Source: Bacillota bacterium
Lineage (GTDB): Bacteria > Bacillota > Clostridia > Oscillospirales > Ruminococcaceae
DNA: 64,000 nucleotides
Direction of reading: 5' to 3'
Assembly (NCBI GenBank): GCA_023415575.1
Contig: JAEZKF010000049.1
Coordinates: forward strand, 20,604 to 84,603
A program made the translations under genes and the position numbers. Below, piece after piece: positions 1 to 9,179 of the stretch. A model generated the notes under the pieces. The model worked only from the letters and a program-made list of their open reading frames with translations, had not been told where the DNA came from and ran no database searches. Position 1 is the first letter of the stretch; each line of letters opens with the position of its first letter.

Positions 1-635
1 TGGTCTTCGATGATTTCGCCGCCTTCAAACACCTGCAGCATACCCTCGAGGATAACGACCAGACCCATGCCGCCCGCATCCACAACGCCTGCCTTTTTGA
101 GTACGGGCAGAAGGTCGGGCGTGGTATCAAGTGTAGCCTTTGCTTCATTGACAATCACGCGCCAGATAGCAAGGGCATCCTGTTCGGTTTCACTTGCGGC
201 TACGGCTTTTTCCGCCGCAACCCTTGCAACGGTGAGCATGGTGCCCTCGGTCGGCTTCATAACCGCTTTATAAGCAGCGGCAACGCCGAGGCTCAGGGCA
301 TTGGCAATCTGCTTGCCGTCGGCTTCGGTTAGGCCTGCAAGCCCCTTGGAAAACCCGCGGAACAGAAGGGAGAGGATTACGCCCGAGTTTCCTCGTGCAC
401 CGCGCAGTAAGGCGGACGCGGCAACCGATGCTACCTCGCCAACTGTTGCGTTATTAAGCCGTTTGAGCTCCCGCGCACCCGCAGATATGGTCATGGACAT
501 GTTGGTTCCCGTATCGCCATCCGGCACGGGGAAAACATTGAGCTCATCTACCGATAACCTTTTGTTTACAATATTATTGGCGCCCGAAATGATGGCGTCT
601 CTCAACACATTTCCGTTAATCACATCTTCACCCAT
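1..635 (-). CDS. fakA: Fatty acid kinase subunit FakA / YloV-type DAK2 protein, N-terminal part (cut by window edge)
   Basis: The minus strand is open from an ATG at 635 to the window start, giving 211 residues. This is the DhaL-like kinase domain. Near residues 33-45 is the metal- and nucleotide-binding signature NVFPVPDGDTGTN, followed by a Gly-rich RGARGNSG segment and a DAGGMGL segment around residue 190. In the family, this protein phosphorylates fatty acids presented by FakB, feeding phospholipid synthesis in the cytoplasm. The C-terminal domains lie outside the window. A GTG at 650 is in frame and could be an alternative start; neither start has a strong ribosome binding site. An Asp23-family gene lies directly upstream, as in the yloU-yloV pair of Bacillus. 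Confidence 0.9.
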   Translation of the reverse strand, partial: MGEDVINGNVLRDAIISGANNIVNKRLSVDELNVFPVPDGDTGTNMSMTISAGARELKRLNNATVGEVASVAASALLRGARGNSGVILSLLFRGFSKGLAGLTEADGKQIANALSLGVAAAYKAVMKPTEGTMLTVARVAAEKAVAASETEQDALAIWRVIVNEAKATLDTTPDLLPVLKKAGVVDAGGMGLVVILEGMLQVFEGGEIIED

Positions 636-762
636 TCCGCCGCTGTGCACCGGCAGTTATTTTTATAGTGAGCAAGTTGCTTTGCGCACAGCTGCCCCGT
701 CCAAGATGTAACCCTTTACAAAGGACGGGAGCCCCACATGAGGGCTGCTTAAAACATCGAAG

Positions 763-1119
763 CTACTGGTCTAGCTTCATTTCGTCCACGAAAACGTTGA
801 CCCTGTTAACAATAAGCCCTGTGGTTTCCTCAACCGTGTAGCTGACCTTGTTGATGATGCTCTTGACTATGGCGGCGATGTTGACGCCGTACGTGACCAC
901 TATGTGCAGGTCAATCTCGAGCTTGCCTTCACGGTTACGGATGCGAACCCCCTTGTCAGGCAGGTCGGGAGATACAATAAGCGAGCGCAGGCCCTGTACG
1001 GTACCGCTGGTCGCCATGCCTGCCACGCCAAAGCAGCTTGAAGCGGCAGAGCCCACCAAATTCGCAAAGTAATCGGCGGAAATCTCGATATATCCCATCG
1101 GGTTTTCGATTCTGATCAT
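763..1119 (-). CDS. Asp23/Gls24 family envelope stress response protein (YloU-like)
   Basis: 118 residues starting at the ATG at 1119, which is preceded by an AACGGAGGTT ribosome binding site; a longer reading frame to 1143 lacks one. The sequence begins MIRIENPMGYIEIS and continues with the family's typical small alpha/beta Asp23 fold, including the stretch LEIDLHIVVTYGVNI and a C-terminal VNVFVDEMKL strand. Members are abundant small proteins linked to the cell envelope or alkaline stress; their biochemical role is unknown. It sits just upstream of fakA on the same strand with a gap of about 130 bases, the arrangement usual for yloU-yloV. Confidence 0.9.
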   Translation of the reverse strand: MIRIENPMGYIEISADYFANLVGSAASSCFGVAGMATSGTVQGLRSLIVSPDLPDKGVRIRNREGKLEIDLHIVVTYGVNIAAIVKSIINKVSYTVEETTGLIVNRVNVFVDEMKLDQ

Positions 1120-1258
1120 ACTAACCTCCGTTTCACCGGGCAAGGCTCCGGTTGATAAAGTAGGTATCCATCAAGCACTTTGGGCTAAATCAGGATTATT
1201 ATAACACATTAATAAGAAAATTTTAATACTATTCGTTAGTTTTCCTATTTTTTTTGAA

Positions 1259-2860
1259 TTATTGTGCATAGACCCAATCTTCTATGTTAAAGAAGGGGTC
1301 GCTCATCGAGGATTTGACGTTATAGGACATAGTCTGGGTAAAGCAGGCTACGCCGTTTCGGAATACAAGCGGGATAAAGGGTGACTGGTCAAAGAACAGC
1401 TCGCAGAAATAGGGGTAGCTGATGCTGCCATTTCGCAAGGAAAGATAGGCGGAGGCAACACTGTTCGATGCCACCCCTCCGTAGGAGAGGGCCCCGCCGC
1501 TTAAAAAGAATGGGCTTAGGTCGTTGTTGGCATAAAGTCTGGTTTCTCCGACATAGAGCTGAAAATCGGATGCCTTGACTGCTGCCTGATAGTCCTTTGC
1601 GTTGCGCTCGGTTATCACGCAGTCGATGCCGACATTAGCGAGGTTTTCCTTTATAACCCGCGCCGTTTGGGTGCGGTAGAAGTTGTCTGTGTTCACAAGA
1701 ATCGAAAGAGTAAGCCGCCCGTTGCCGTATAGACGATATCCTTCCTCATCCCGCTGGGTATAACCGAGCGAATCGAGGATGGAGTTCGCGCCATCGATAT
1801 CGGCATAAAGCTGGTTTTCAAGCTCTTTGGTCGCGTACATATTGGGGTTAAAGGGGGTGGATGAAACAGTCGCGCGGGACAAGAAGGCCTCGGACACAAT
1901 CTTACTGCGGTCAAGGCAGAGAGAAATCGCCTTGCGGAAGGATGCCGTTGCGGTGACCCCGCTTGTGTTGTTGACCCCGATGTACACAAGGTTTGTCAGC
2001 GGCACCTGAATGGGGCTGCTGCCCATGTTGGTAGAGCTCTGGGCTTGCGATAGGTCTGTATAGGCAAAGTCTATCTCCCCTGATTTGAGGGTGTAGATGA
2101 GCGACTGCTTGTAGTCAAAGGGTGTGAGGTACAGGTCGGTAAATGTTTTAATTTTGCCCCCGCCCCACTGCTCGTTTGCAATCAGGTGGATGTCTGCCAC
2201 CTCTTGGTCTGTGCTGTCCTGGGTCCTTTCATCATCCGCGTACCGGTAGCGGCCGCTGCCGATGGGGCGGTCGTCCTGATTGGTTCCGCTCTTTATGATG
2301 GGAAAATCAAGCAGGTTGACAAACAGGCTATCCGGGGACTGCAGTGTAATCACGAGCGTTCTGTCGTCCTGTACCGCGTAGCTTGCTACATTGCTGAGCC
2401 TGCTTGCATACACCGACGAGGAGGTCTTGATGCAGTCGATGGAATACCGCACGTCGATGGCTGTAAGTGCCGAGCCGTCCGAAAACTTAACACCGTTTTT
2501 TAAGGTGACGGTGCACACTGTGCCGTTTATTTCAATATCCGAGGCAATGCGCATAACGGGGGTAAAGTCGTTATCGAGCTTTACAAGGCCGTCGTATACA
2601 AGGGTGTGCAATGCTGTGTTAAGAGCCGAGGTTGACCGATAGGGGTGCAGCGAATCGCTGCTGTCGTAGGGAACCACAAACCGCCCGTCTGACCGCTTAA
2701 CAGGCTGGGATGACTCAATTTTAACAGGGTCGGACAATGATGGCGCATCGGATGCAGACGAAGCCGTTGAGGATGTATTTTGTGCAGCAGTTGCGCAGGA
2801 AGTCAGCACCATGGACGCTGCAAGGGTGACAATCAACAGTCGAAACAGATAAGGTTGCAT
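1259..2860 (-). CDS. Family 5 extracellular solute-binding lipoprotein (oligopeptide/dipeptide type)
   Basis: 533 residues with an N-terminal lipoprotein signal: a hydrophobic stretch to residue 20 and a lipobox LTSC with the lipidated Cys at 22. A Ser/Thr/Ala-rich linker follows, then an SBP_bac_5 fold: SLHPYRSTSALNTALHTLVY near the start of the mature domain, VKFSDGSALTAIDVRYSI further on, and a late ANDLSPFF region. It should capture a peptide or similar solute outside the membrane for an ABC transporter. No permease or ATPase gene is nearby, so it is an orphan here and its ligand cannot be told. The ribosome binding site GGAGGTGCTGT fixes the ATG at 2860. Confidence 0.88.
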   Translation of the reverse strand: MQPYLFRLLIVTLAASMVLTSCATAAQNTSSTASSASDAPSLSDPVKIESSQPVKRSDGRFVVPYDSSDSLHPYRSTSALNTALHTLVYDGLVKLDNDFTPVMRIASDIEINGTVCTVTLKNGVKFSDGSALTAIDVRYSIDCIKTSSSVYASRLSNVASYAVQDDRTLVITLQSPDSLFVNLLDFPIIKSGTNQDDRPIGSGRYRYADDERTQDSTDQEVADIHLIANEQWGGGKIKTFTDLYLTPFDYKQSLIYTLKSGEIDFAYTDLSQAQSSTNMGSSPIQVPLTNLVYIGVNNTSGVTATASFRKAISLCLDRSKIVSEAFLSRATVSSTPFNPNMYATKELENQLYADIDGANSILDSLGYTQRDEEGYRLYGNGRLTLSILVNTDNFYRTQTARVIKENLANVGIDCVITERNAKDYQAAVKASDFQLYVGETRLYANNDLSPFFLSGGALSYGGVASNSVASAYLSLRNGSISYPYFCELFFDQSPFIPLVFRNGVACFTQTMSYNVKSSMSDPFFNIEDWVYAQ

Positions 2861-3075
2861 ACAGCACCTCCGAATTATCAGGCGTAAACCGGCTGGTATG
2901 AATAAGGATTTTATCGCATTAATCCCTTGTTAACAAGGGTGCTCCTAATAAATACGAACAGATATGTACCATGCGCTGCAAAACAGATGCAGCAGCTTTA
3001 GTATACCACAAACAAGGCGGCTGAACGAGCCGTTTTGTGATTTATAGGGGCTTTATTTTTATAACGACAAAAACA

Positions 3076-3100
3076 GCGGGGGAGCACAAAGCTCTCCCGC
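3076..3100 (-). terminator. Intrinsic terminator after spoVS
   Basis: On the minus strand a 10-bp GC-rich stem (GCGGGAGAGC pairing with GCTCCCCCGC around a five-base loop) is followed by a T-rich run. It lies 58 bases past the spoVS stop codon. The remaining intergenic sequence up to 2861 shows no further gene; it carries the upstream region of the lipoprotein gene. Confidence 0.8.
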
Positions 3101-3157
3101 CGAAATGCAAAGGGGTATTTACCACATGATTCTCCGGTCGTTTATGTATTCGAGCAG

Positions 3158-3418
3158 CTATCGCGGCTCAACGATCAGCTTAATAGCAGTGCGATCCTCG
3201 CCATCGATCGATACATTCGCGAAAGCCGGTACACATACAAGATCGATTCCGGACGGGGCAAGGTATCCACGGGCAATGGCCACGGCCTTCACCGCCTGGT
3301 TGGATGCGCCTGCTCCAACTGCCTGAACCTCTACGATGCCTTTCTCGCGAATGACGCCCGCGATTGCCCCCGCAACCGAATTGGGAATCGATTTTGCTGA
3401 AACCTTTAATACTTCCAT
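3158..3418 (-). CDS. spoVS: Stage V sporulation protein S
   Basis: 86 residues, the family's normal length, matching SpoVS end to end: MEVLKVSAKSIPNSVAGAIAG at the start, an EVQAVGAGASNQAVKA centre and a VDLVCVPAFANV-like C-terminal half (here IDLVCVPAFANVSIDG). SpoVS is an Alba-fold protein that in Bacillus affects septation and spore coat assembly and is probably nucleic-acid binding. A ribosome binding site GGAAGGATTG precedes the ATG. It lies downstream of rny and ymdB on the same strand, a neighbourhood common in clostridia. Its presence indicates a sporulating lineage. Confidence 0.95.
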   Translation of the reverse strand: MEVLKVSAKSIPNSVAGAIAGVIREKGIVEVQAVGAGASNQAVKAVAIARGYLAPSGIDLVCVPAFANVSIDGEDRTAIKLIVEPR

Positions 3419-3567
3419 AACAATTTCAATCCTTCCAGTTCAAAACTAACAAAGTTACATTTGTAGACTATACCTTTGATTGCGCAGGGCGCCGCGTCCC
3501 CCGCCATGCAAAAAGCAACCAAGCAAAAGCAGTCATTGTTTTTGTAGCCAAGGTGAGTATGATTGCC

Positions 3568-4341
3568 TTACTGCTGTGTAAAGCGGATGGGGGTAACCGA
3601 TGTTGTTTTGCCGGTGCGTTCGTCGATGTCGAACACCACGGCACAGATTATGCACTCACCGGCGGCTGGTTCAAAGCCGGCGGGCATAAGGGTTTTCAGT
3701 CTGCGGATGGCTAGTTCAGGCTTCATTCCCAGAACCGAGTGGATGGGGCCGGTCATACCAACATCGGTGATGTAGCCCATACCCTGCGGCATAATGCAGG
3801 CATCGGCTGTCTGCACATGGGTATGGGTTCCAAACATTGCTGAGATACGCCCGTCAAGATAGTGAGCAAGTGCAATCTTTTCGCTGGTCGCCTCGGCATG
3901 AAAATCCAACACCACGATTTTTGTTTCAACCTGTTTAAGCAGTTCGTCCATGCATTCGAACGGGTTTTTGAGGTTGTTCATGAAAACGACGCCCATTAGG
4001 TTAATAACCGTGATGCGCACTCTGCCAAGGTCGAGCACGAATAGACCCGAACCGAAGGTTCCCTGAGGATAGTTCGCCGGCCGCAGCACATCGGGATGCT
4101 CCTCCAGATAAGCCCCGATATCGCGATGGCGAAAGACATGGTTGCCTGTTGTGATGACATCGGCTCCGGCAGAAAACAACCGCTCTGCACTACTTGGCGA
4201 AATGCCATTGAGCTGGGATGAATTTTCTCCGTTGACGATGACCACATCTGCCTCGGTTGCGCGTTTGAGTGCGGGAAGGTGGGCAAGCAGGTAATCACAG
4301 CCTATCTTCCCTACCACGTCGCCGACGCAAAGTACCCTCAA
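3568..4341 (-). CDS. ymdB: YmdB family metallophosphoesterase (TIGR00282)
   Basis: 257 residues. Metal-binding motifs of the calcineurin-like fold are in order: GDVVGKIG near residue 7, NGENSS near 37, GNHVFRH near 67, DFHAEATSEK near 147 and GTHTHVQTAD near 171. The Bacillus homologue is a phosphodiesterase acting on cyclic nucleotides and is needed for biofilm and motility decisions. The start is a TTG at 4341, supported by a TAAGGAGGAT site nine bases upstream; no ATG fits. It follows rny, as in Bacillus (rny-ymdB), suggesting linked RNA-turnover and signalling roles. Confidence 0.92.
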   Translation of the reverse strand: MRVLCVGDVVGKIGCDYLLAHLPALKRATEADVVIVNGENSSQLNGISPSSAERLFSAGADVITTGNHVFRHRDIGAYLEEHPDVLRPANYPQGTFGSGLFVLDLGRVRITVINLMGVVFMNNLKNPFECMDELLKQVETKIVVLDFHAEATSEKIALAHYLDGRISAMFGTHTHVQTADACIMPQGMGYITDVGMTGPIHSVLGMKPELAIRRLKTLMPAGFEPAAGECIICAVVFDIDERTGKTTSVTPIRFTQQ

Positions 4342-4541
4342 TTGGATAATCCTCCTTAATTTGCCATACGCATCCTATAACAGGACAATAACATTATAGC
4401 GCACAACGATGGCAAATAACAATGTACAAAAGGCAAAAAAAGCCTTGATTTTACAGTAAAATATTTGCATATTGAATAAAATCTGCGTTTTTGGGGCCAA
4501 TTTATTGTGCAACTAAAGTCTATTGCCCCGATAGTATAACA

Positions 4542-4568
4542 GCAGGGCGGGAATACATCCTGCCCTGC
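4542..4568 (-). terminator. Probable terminator after rny
   Basis: A 10-bp near-perfect GC-rich inverted repeat lies 21 bases after the rny stop on the minus strand. The following run is only moderately T-rich, so some read-through into ymdB is possible. The rest of the gap to 4342 is AT-rich with no gene. Confidence 0.6.
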
Positions 4569-4588
4569 CGCGTTGTACTAAATCAACT

Positions 4589-6151
4589 TTATTTTGCGTA
4601 CTCAATCGCGCGGTTCTCGCGAACGATGTGAACCTTAATCTGTCCAGGATAATCAAGTTCTGCCTCTATCTTGCTTACGATGTCACGCGCAAGCAGCGTC
4701 ATCTGGTCGTCGTTGATGACCTCGGGCTTTACCATAATGCGAATCTCGCGACCCGCCTGAATTGCGTAGGTCTTGTCCACGCCGTTAAACGAACCTGCAA
4801 TCTCCTCAAGCTTTTCAAGACGCTTGATGTAGTTCTCAAGATTTTCACGCCGTGCACCGGGACGCGCTGCCGAGATTGCGTCCGCCGCCTGAACAAGGCA
4901 GGCAACGATGGTTTTCGGCTCCACGTCTCCGTGGTGGGCCTGAATCGCATGAATAATCTCGGGGTTTTCCTTGTATTTCTTTGCAATGTCTACGCCGATT
5001 TCAACGTGTGTGCCCTCAATTTCATGGTCAAGGGCCTTGCCGATATCATGCAGTAGACCTGCGCGTTTTGCAAAGTTAACCTCTACACCGAGCTCACTTG
5101 CCATAACACCGGCAAGATAAGCAACCTCAAGCGAGTGATCCAAAACGTTCTGCCCGTAGCTTGTGCGGTAGCGCAGACGTCCAATCAGCTTAATCAGCTC
5201 CGGATTCATGCCGTGAATACCGGTCTCCATCACCGCGCGCTCGCCGTCCTGACGAATCTTGAGCTCGACCTCGTGCTTGGCCTTATCCACCATCTCCTCA
5301 ATGCGGGCGGGATGGATGCGGCCGTCGGAGATGAGCTTCTCAAGAGAGATGCGTGCAATCTCGCGGCGAACGGGGTCAAAGCAGGAAAGCGTAATCGCCT
5401 CAGGGGTATCGTCGATGATTAAATCTACACCAGTCAGGGTTTCAAGGGCGCGGATGTTGCGGCCCTCGCGGCCGATGATTCGGCCCTTCATCTCATCGCT
5501 GGGCAGTGCAACCACCGAAACGGTGGCCTCCGCCACATGCTCAGCGGCACAGCGCTGTATTGCCATCGAGATGATATTGCGCGCCTTTTGGTCTGCCTCA
5601 TCGCGCAGCATCTGCTCGTACTGGTTAATCTTAACCGCTTTTTCGTGGACGAGTTCCTCTTCAAGGTTTTTGAGCAGGTATTCCTTGGCCTGCTCCATGG
5701 TGAACATTGAAATCTTTTCAAGCATCTCAAACTGATGCTTTTTGATTTGCTCGGCATCGGCGAGCTTCGCCTCTGCCTCTACAAGCTTCTTTTGTAGGGC
5801 TTCGTCCTTGCGCTCAAGGGCTTCCATCTTGTGGTCAAGGTTCTCTTCTTTTTGCAGGATGCGTCTTTCCTGACGCTGGAGTTCAACTCTGCGTTCTTTT
5901 ATCTCTTTGTCTGCATCCGAACGCATTCTGTAAATTTCGTCTTTGGCCTCGACAAGTGCTTCTTTTTTCTTGCTTTCTGCAGTTTTTAAAGCGTCGCTGA
6001 TAATTCGTTTGGCTTCCTGCTCGGCGGAACCGAGCTCTGCCTCAGCGACTCTTTTTCTATATGAAATGCCCAGAAAAAATAGAGGGACACCGATCACAAT
6101 AGCTCCGACGATTACTGAAATGACGCAGTATAGAATCGTCTGTGAATCCAC
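4589..6151 (-). CDS. rny: Ribonuclease Y
   Basis: 520 residues, full length for the family. The order of parts is an N-terminal membrane helix (about residues 4-26), a long charged coiled coil (about 30-200), a KH RNA-binding domain containing GRIIGREGRNIRALE, and an HD hydrolase domain with AGLLHDIGKALDHE. It is the membrane-anchored endoribonuclease that starts mRNA decay in Firmicutes, part of the degradosome-like network. The start is a GTG at 6151 with AAAGGAGG eleven bases upstream. ymdB follows. Confidence 0.97.
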   Translation of the reverse strand: MDSQTILYCVISVIVGAIVIGVPLFFLGISYRKRVAEAELGSAEQEAKRIISDALKTAESKKKEALVEAKDEIYRMRSDADKEIKERRVELQRQERRILQKEENLDHKMEALERKDEALQKKLVEAEAKLADAEQIKKHQFEMLEKISMFTMEQAKEYLLKNLEEELVHEKAVKINQYEQMLRDEADQKARNIISMAIQRCAAEHVAEATVSVVALPSDEMKGRIIGREGRNIRALETLTGVDLIIDDTPEAITLSCFDPVRREIARISLEKLISDGRIHPARIEEMVDKAKHEVELKIRQDGERAVMETGIHGMNPELIKLIGRLRYRTSYGQNVLDHSLEVAYLAGVMASELGVEVNFAKRAGLLHDIGKALDHEIEGTHVEIGVDIAKKYKENPEIIHAIQAHHGDVEPKTIVACLVQAADAISAARPGARRENLENYIKRLEKLEEIAGSFNGVDKTYAIQAGREIRIMVKPEVINDDQMTLLARDIVSKIEAELDYPGQIKVHIVRENRAIEYAK

Positions 6152-6432
6152 TTATTCAAAAACCTCCTTTGCTCAATTTCTCCAAAATTTTAATATTATC
6201 ATAAATAATAATATATAGTGCCACTGCACCACTTACTATTTTATATGTTGCAAAGATGTATGTCAAGGGCTGTTTTAACGCGCGTTTTTGTCGCATTTTT
6301 GACATTTTTTGTCCAAACAGAATGGATAGGCACGACCATCCCGAATCTGCAAATCAACGTTTCGTCTTATATTTTCCAAAGGCGACGAACTGCCTTGGAT
6401 TTTTTGACGATATCTTTGCAAAATGCGCGGTA

Positions 6433-6461
6433 TTGACAAAGCTGTGCGCCGGTGTTACTAT
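6433..6461 (+). promoter_or_regulatory. Promoter of the thrS leader
   Basis: TTGACA (6433-6438) and TACTAT (6456-6461) are separated by exactly 17 bases, a near-consensus housekeeping sigma factor promoter. Transcription would begin about 6468, at the front of the T-box leader. Confidence 0.85.
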
Positions 6462-6467
6462 GAAACA

Positions 6468-6745
6468 AACAGCAAAAGCGTTGACGGGGACAGTATCGGA
6501 AGATGCTGTGCAAAGAGAGCACGCGCCGCAGGCTGAAAGCGCGAGCCACTAGAGTCTTCCAATGAGAACACCACCCCTGAGCCCGCTATACAAAGCTTAG
6601 ACGGTTTTCAAACTCTTTAAGCATAAAAAAGCGGCGTTTGGCATACGTTACCGTGCCGATTCGAGCGGCGGTCTTTCTGACCGCAATTCGGGTGGAACCG
6701 TGGAGCATTGACTGCCTCACCCCGACTATGGGGTGGGGTTTTTTG
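6468..6745 (+). promoter_or_regulatory. T-box riboswitch controlling thrS
   Basis: The leader has the T-box hallmarks in order: an AGAGAG element (6514-6519) in Stem I, a candidate specifier region around 6555-6575 containing ACC threonine codons followed by a CCTGAGC segment, the T-box core GGGTGGAACC at 6690-6699, and a terminator. The terminator stem is CCTCACCCC (6715-6723) pairing with GGGGTGGGG (6730-6738), followed by six T. Uncharged tRNA-Thr should pair with the core and favour antitermination, so thrS is made when charging is low. The exact specifier codon was not proved by folding. Confidence 0.93.
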
Positions 6746-6789
6746 TTTATCCTGCACAACATATAATAAACGAAAGAGGAGTTATCATC

Positions 6790-8703
6790 ATGATTAACGT
6801 TGAGCTAAAAGGCGGCGTTGTGAAGCAGTACAACGAGGGTGTTACCCCTGCTGAGATTGCAAAAGAGCTGGGCGCGGGTTTGTATAAGGCGGTCTGCCTT
6901 GCCAAGGTAAACGGCAAGAACTGCGACTTGCGCACCCCGCTTACCGAGGACTGCTCCCTCACCCTGCTGACCTTTGATGACGCAGACGGCAAAAAGGCGT
7001 TTTGGCATACCGCATCCCATATGCTTGCGCAGGCGGTTAAGCGTCTGTACCCGAATGCGAAGTTTGCCATCGGCCCTGCCATTGACAACGGCTTTTACTA
7101 CGACTTTGACGTAGAGACCCCTTTTACGCCCGATGACCTTGAGAAGCTCGAGGCCGAGATGGTGAAAATTGCAAAGGAGGATATTCCCCTTGAGCGGTTT
7201 GAGCTCCCGCCGGAGGAAGCAACCGCGTTCATGCAGGAAAAGGGCGAGACCTATAAGGTCGAGCTGATTGCAGAGCACGCGGGCAAGGGCGAGAACATCA
7301 GCATGTACCGTCAGGCGGACTTCACCGATCTGTGCGCTGGCCCCCACCTGATGAGCACCGGCGCCGTAAAGGCGATTAAGCTGACCTCCGCGACCGGCGC
7401 ATACTGGCGCGGCAGCGAGAAGAACAAGATGCTTTGCCGCATCTACGGCATTGCCTTCCCCAAGAAGAGCCAGCTGGACGAATACCTCGTGCACATCGAG
7501 GAGGCAAAGAAGCGCGACCACCGCAGACTAGGCAAGGAGCTTGGCCTCTTTGCCCTGCTTGAGGAAGGCCCCGGTTTCCCCTTCTTCCTGCCCAAGGGCA
7601 TGATTGTCAAGAACCTGCTGATTGACTACTGGCGCGAGGTTCACAAGCGCGCAGGATATCACGAGATTTCCACCCCCATCATCCTCAACCGCGCGTTGTG
7701 GGAGCGTTCGGGTCACTGGTATCACTATAAGGACAATATGTACACCACCGTCATCGACGAAGAGGATTTCGCCATTAAGCCGATGAACTGCCCCGGCGGC
7801 ATGCTCGCCTACAAGCTTGAGCCGCATTCCTACCGCGACCTTCCGCTGCGTATGGCGGAGCTTGGCCTTGTACACCGTCATGAGCTTTCGGGCGCTCTGC
7901 ACGGACTCATGCGCGTGCGCTGCTTTACACAGGACGATGCCCACATCTTTATGACCCGCGACCAGATTAAGGATGAGATTAAGGGCGTTGTTTCACTCAT
8001 TGACGAGGTTTACAACCTGTTTGGATTTAAGTATCACATCGAGCTTTCCACCCGCCCCGAGGACAGCATGGGCAGCGAGGAGGACTGGGAGCACGCGACA
8101 AACGCCCTGCGCGAGGCGCTCAATGAAATCGGCCGCGACTACATCATCAACGAGGGCGACGGCGCCTTCTACGGCCCGAAGATTGACTTCCACCTTGAGG
8201 ACTCCATCGGACGCACCTGGCAGTGCGGCACCATCCAGCTTGACTTCCAGCTGCCGGAGCGCTTTGAGCTCGAGTACACCGGCGCGGACGGCGAGAAACA
8301 CCGTCCCGTTATGATTCACCGTGTTGCATTCGGCTCCATCGAGCGGTTTATCGGTATTCTCATCGAGCACTTTGCAGGCGCCTTCCCGACCTGGCTTGCC
8401 CCTGTGCAGGTTAAGGTTATCCCCGTTTCGGAGCGCTTTAACGAGTATGCCCAGCAGGTAACCGACCGCCTGAACGCCGAGAATATCCGCGTGGAGCTTG
8501 ACCTGCGCCCCGAGAAGATTGGCTACAAGATTCGCGAGGCTCAGCTTGCCAAGATTCCGTATATGCTGGTTGTCGGCGAGAAGGAGCAGGCTGACGGCAC
8601 CGTTGCGGTTCGTTCGCGCAAGGACGGCGACAAGGGCGCGATGCCGACAAACGAGTTCCTTGCACAGATTCTGACCGAAATCAAAACAAGGGCACGCGAT
8701 TAA
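6790..8703 (+). CDS. thrS: Threonyl-tRNA synthetase
   Basis: 637 residues, normal for ThrRS. The domains are an N-terminal TGS domain, the editing-type N2 domain with HTASHMLAQAVKRLYP, the class II catalytic core (motif 2 region around MNCPGGMLAY and MRVRCFTQDDAH) and a C-terminal anticodon-binding domain near AEN-IRVELDLRPEKIGYKIREAQ. It attaches threonine to tRNA-Thr in the cytoplasm. The ATG at 6790 is chosen because AAAGAGGAG lies just upstream; the reading frame is open further, but into the T-box terminator. It is a single-gene unit with a terminator behind it. Confidence 0.98.
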   Translation: MINVELKGGVVKQYNEGVTPAEIAKELGAGLYKAVCLAKVNGKNCDLRTPLTEDCSLTLLTFDDADGKKAFWHTASHMLAQAVKRLYPNAKFAIGPAIDNGFYYDFDVETPFTPDDLEKLEAEMVKIAKEDIPLERFELPPEEATAFMQEKGETYKVELIAEHAGKGENISMYRQADFTDLCAGPHLMSTGAVKAIKLTSATGAYWRGSEKNKMLCRIYGIAFPKKSQLDEYLVHIEEAKKRDHRRLGKELGLFALLEEGPGFPFFLPKGMIVKNLLIDYWREVHKRAGYHEISTPIILNRALWERSGHWYHYKDNMYTTVIDEEDFAIKPMNCPGGMLAYKLEPHSYRDLPLRMAELGLVHRHELSGALHGLMRVRCFTQDDAHIFMTRDQIKDEIKGVVSLIDEVYNLFGFKYHIELSTRPEDSMGSEEDWEHATNALREALNEIGRDYIINEGDGAFYGPKIDFHLEDSIGRTWQCGTIQLDFQLPERFELEYTGADGEKHRPVMIHRVAFGSIERFIGILIEHFAGAFPTWLAPVQVKVIPVSERFNEYAQQVTDRLNAENIRVELDLRPEKIGYKIREAQLAKIPYMLVVGEKEQADGTVAVRSRKDGDKGAMPTNEFLAQILTEIKTRARD

Positions 8704-8718
8704 CCCAAAATGAAAAAT

Positions 8719-8750
8719 GCGCCCGGGGCGGTTTTGCTCCGGGCGCTTTC
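8719..8750 (+). terminator. Terminator after thrS
   Basis: An 11-bp GC-rich stem (8719-8729 with 8736-8746) is followed by a T-rich tail and begins 15 bases after the thrS stop. Confidence 0.88.
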
Positions 8751-8801
8751 CTTTTATGAACACAAATCCCGCCAAACCTAAAGGTTTTTCGGTTTCTATT
8801 C

Positions 8802-8830
8802 TTGACAATGATAAAACGGCTTGCTATAAT
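8802..8830 (+). promoter_or_regulatory. Promoter of tRNA-Lys
   Basis: A perfect TTGACA (8802-8807), a 17-base spacer and a perfect TATAAT (8825-8830), with the tRNA starting 50 bases downstream. A consensus promoter of this kind is usual for stable RNA genes. Confidence 0.93.
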
Positions 8831-8880
8831 AAACAAGCGCCTTTTCATAAGCGCTTTTTATTGCGTAAAAATAGAATAGA

Positions 8881-8957
8881 TGAACCATTAGCTCAGCCGG
8901 CAGAGCACCTGACTTTTAATCAGGGTGTCCGGAGTTCGAATCTCCGATGGTTCACCA
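8881..8957 (+). tRNA. tRNA-Lys (anticodon TTT)
   Basis: The acceptor arms TGAACCA (8881-8887) and TGGTTCA (8948-8954) pair fully. The anticodon stem CCTGA/TCAGG encloses the loop CTTTTAA with anticodon TTT. The T-arm has GTTCGAATC, and the CCA end is encoded at 8955-8957. It stands alone between its own promoter and terminator. Confidence 0.97.
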
Positions 8958-8961
8958 CACA

Positions 8962-8998
8962 AACCCGCACGAACAATGTTCGTGCGGGTTGTTGTTTT
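8962..8998 (+). terminator. Terminator after tRNA-Lys
   Basis: A perfect 13-bp inverted repeat (8962-8974 with 8978-8990, three-base loop) is followed by a T-rich run, five bases past the tRNA. The sequence from there to 9179 is very AT-rich and holds no gene, only the upstream region of the next one. Confidence 0.92.
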
Positions 8999-9179
8999 TG
9001 GCGATATGTAGACGAAAAGGGTTGAAACTTTGCTTTTTTCCTTTTATTATATTTATGTAATATATTAGTTTTAAGTTTAAAACTACTCCATAATTACTTT
9101 TATTTGTAAATTTAAAAATCTGTCTAATATATAAACAGTTATACAGTAACAGCTAATTGCGTAAAGGAGGTCATAAATC

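Noticed and set aside
6218..6552. Plus-strand open frames upstream of thrS
   Set aside because: They run through the thrS promoter and T-box leader, which explain the sequence better.
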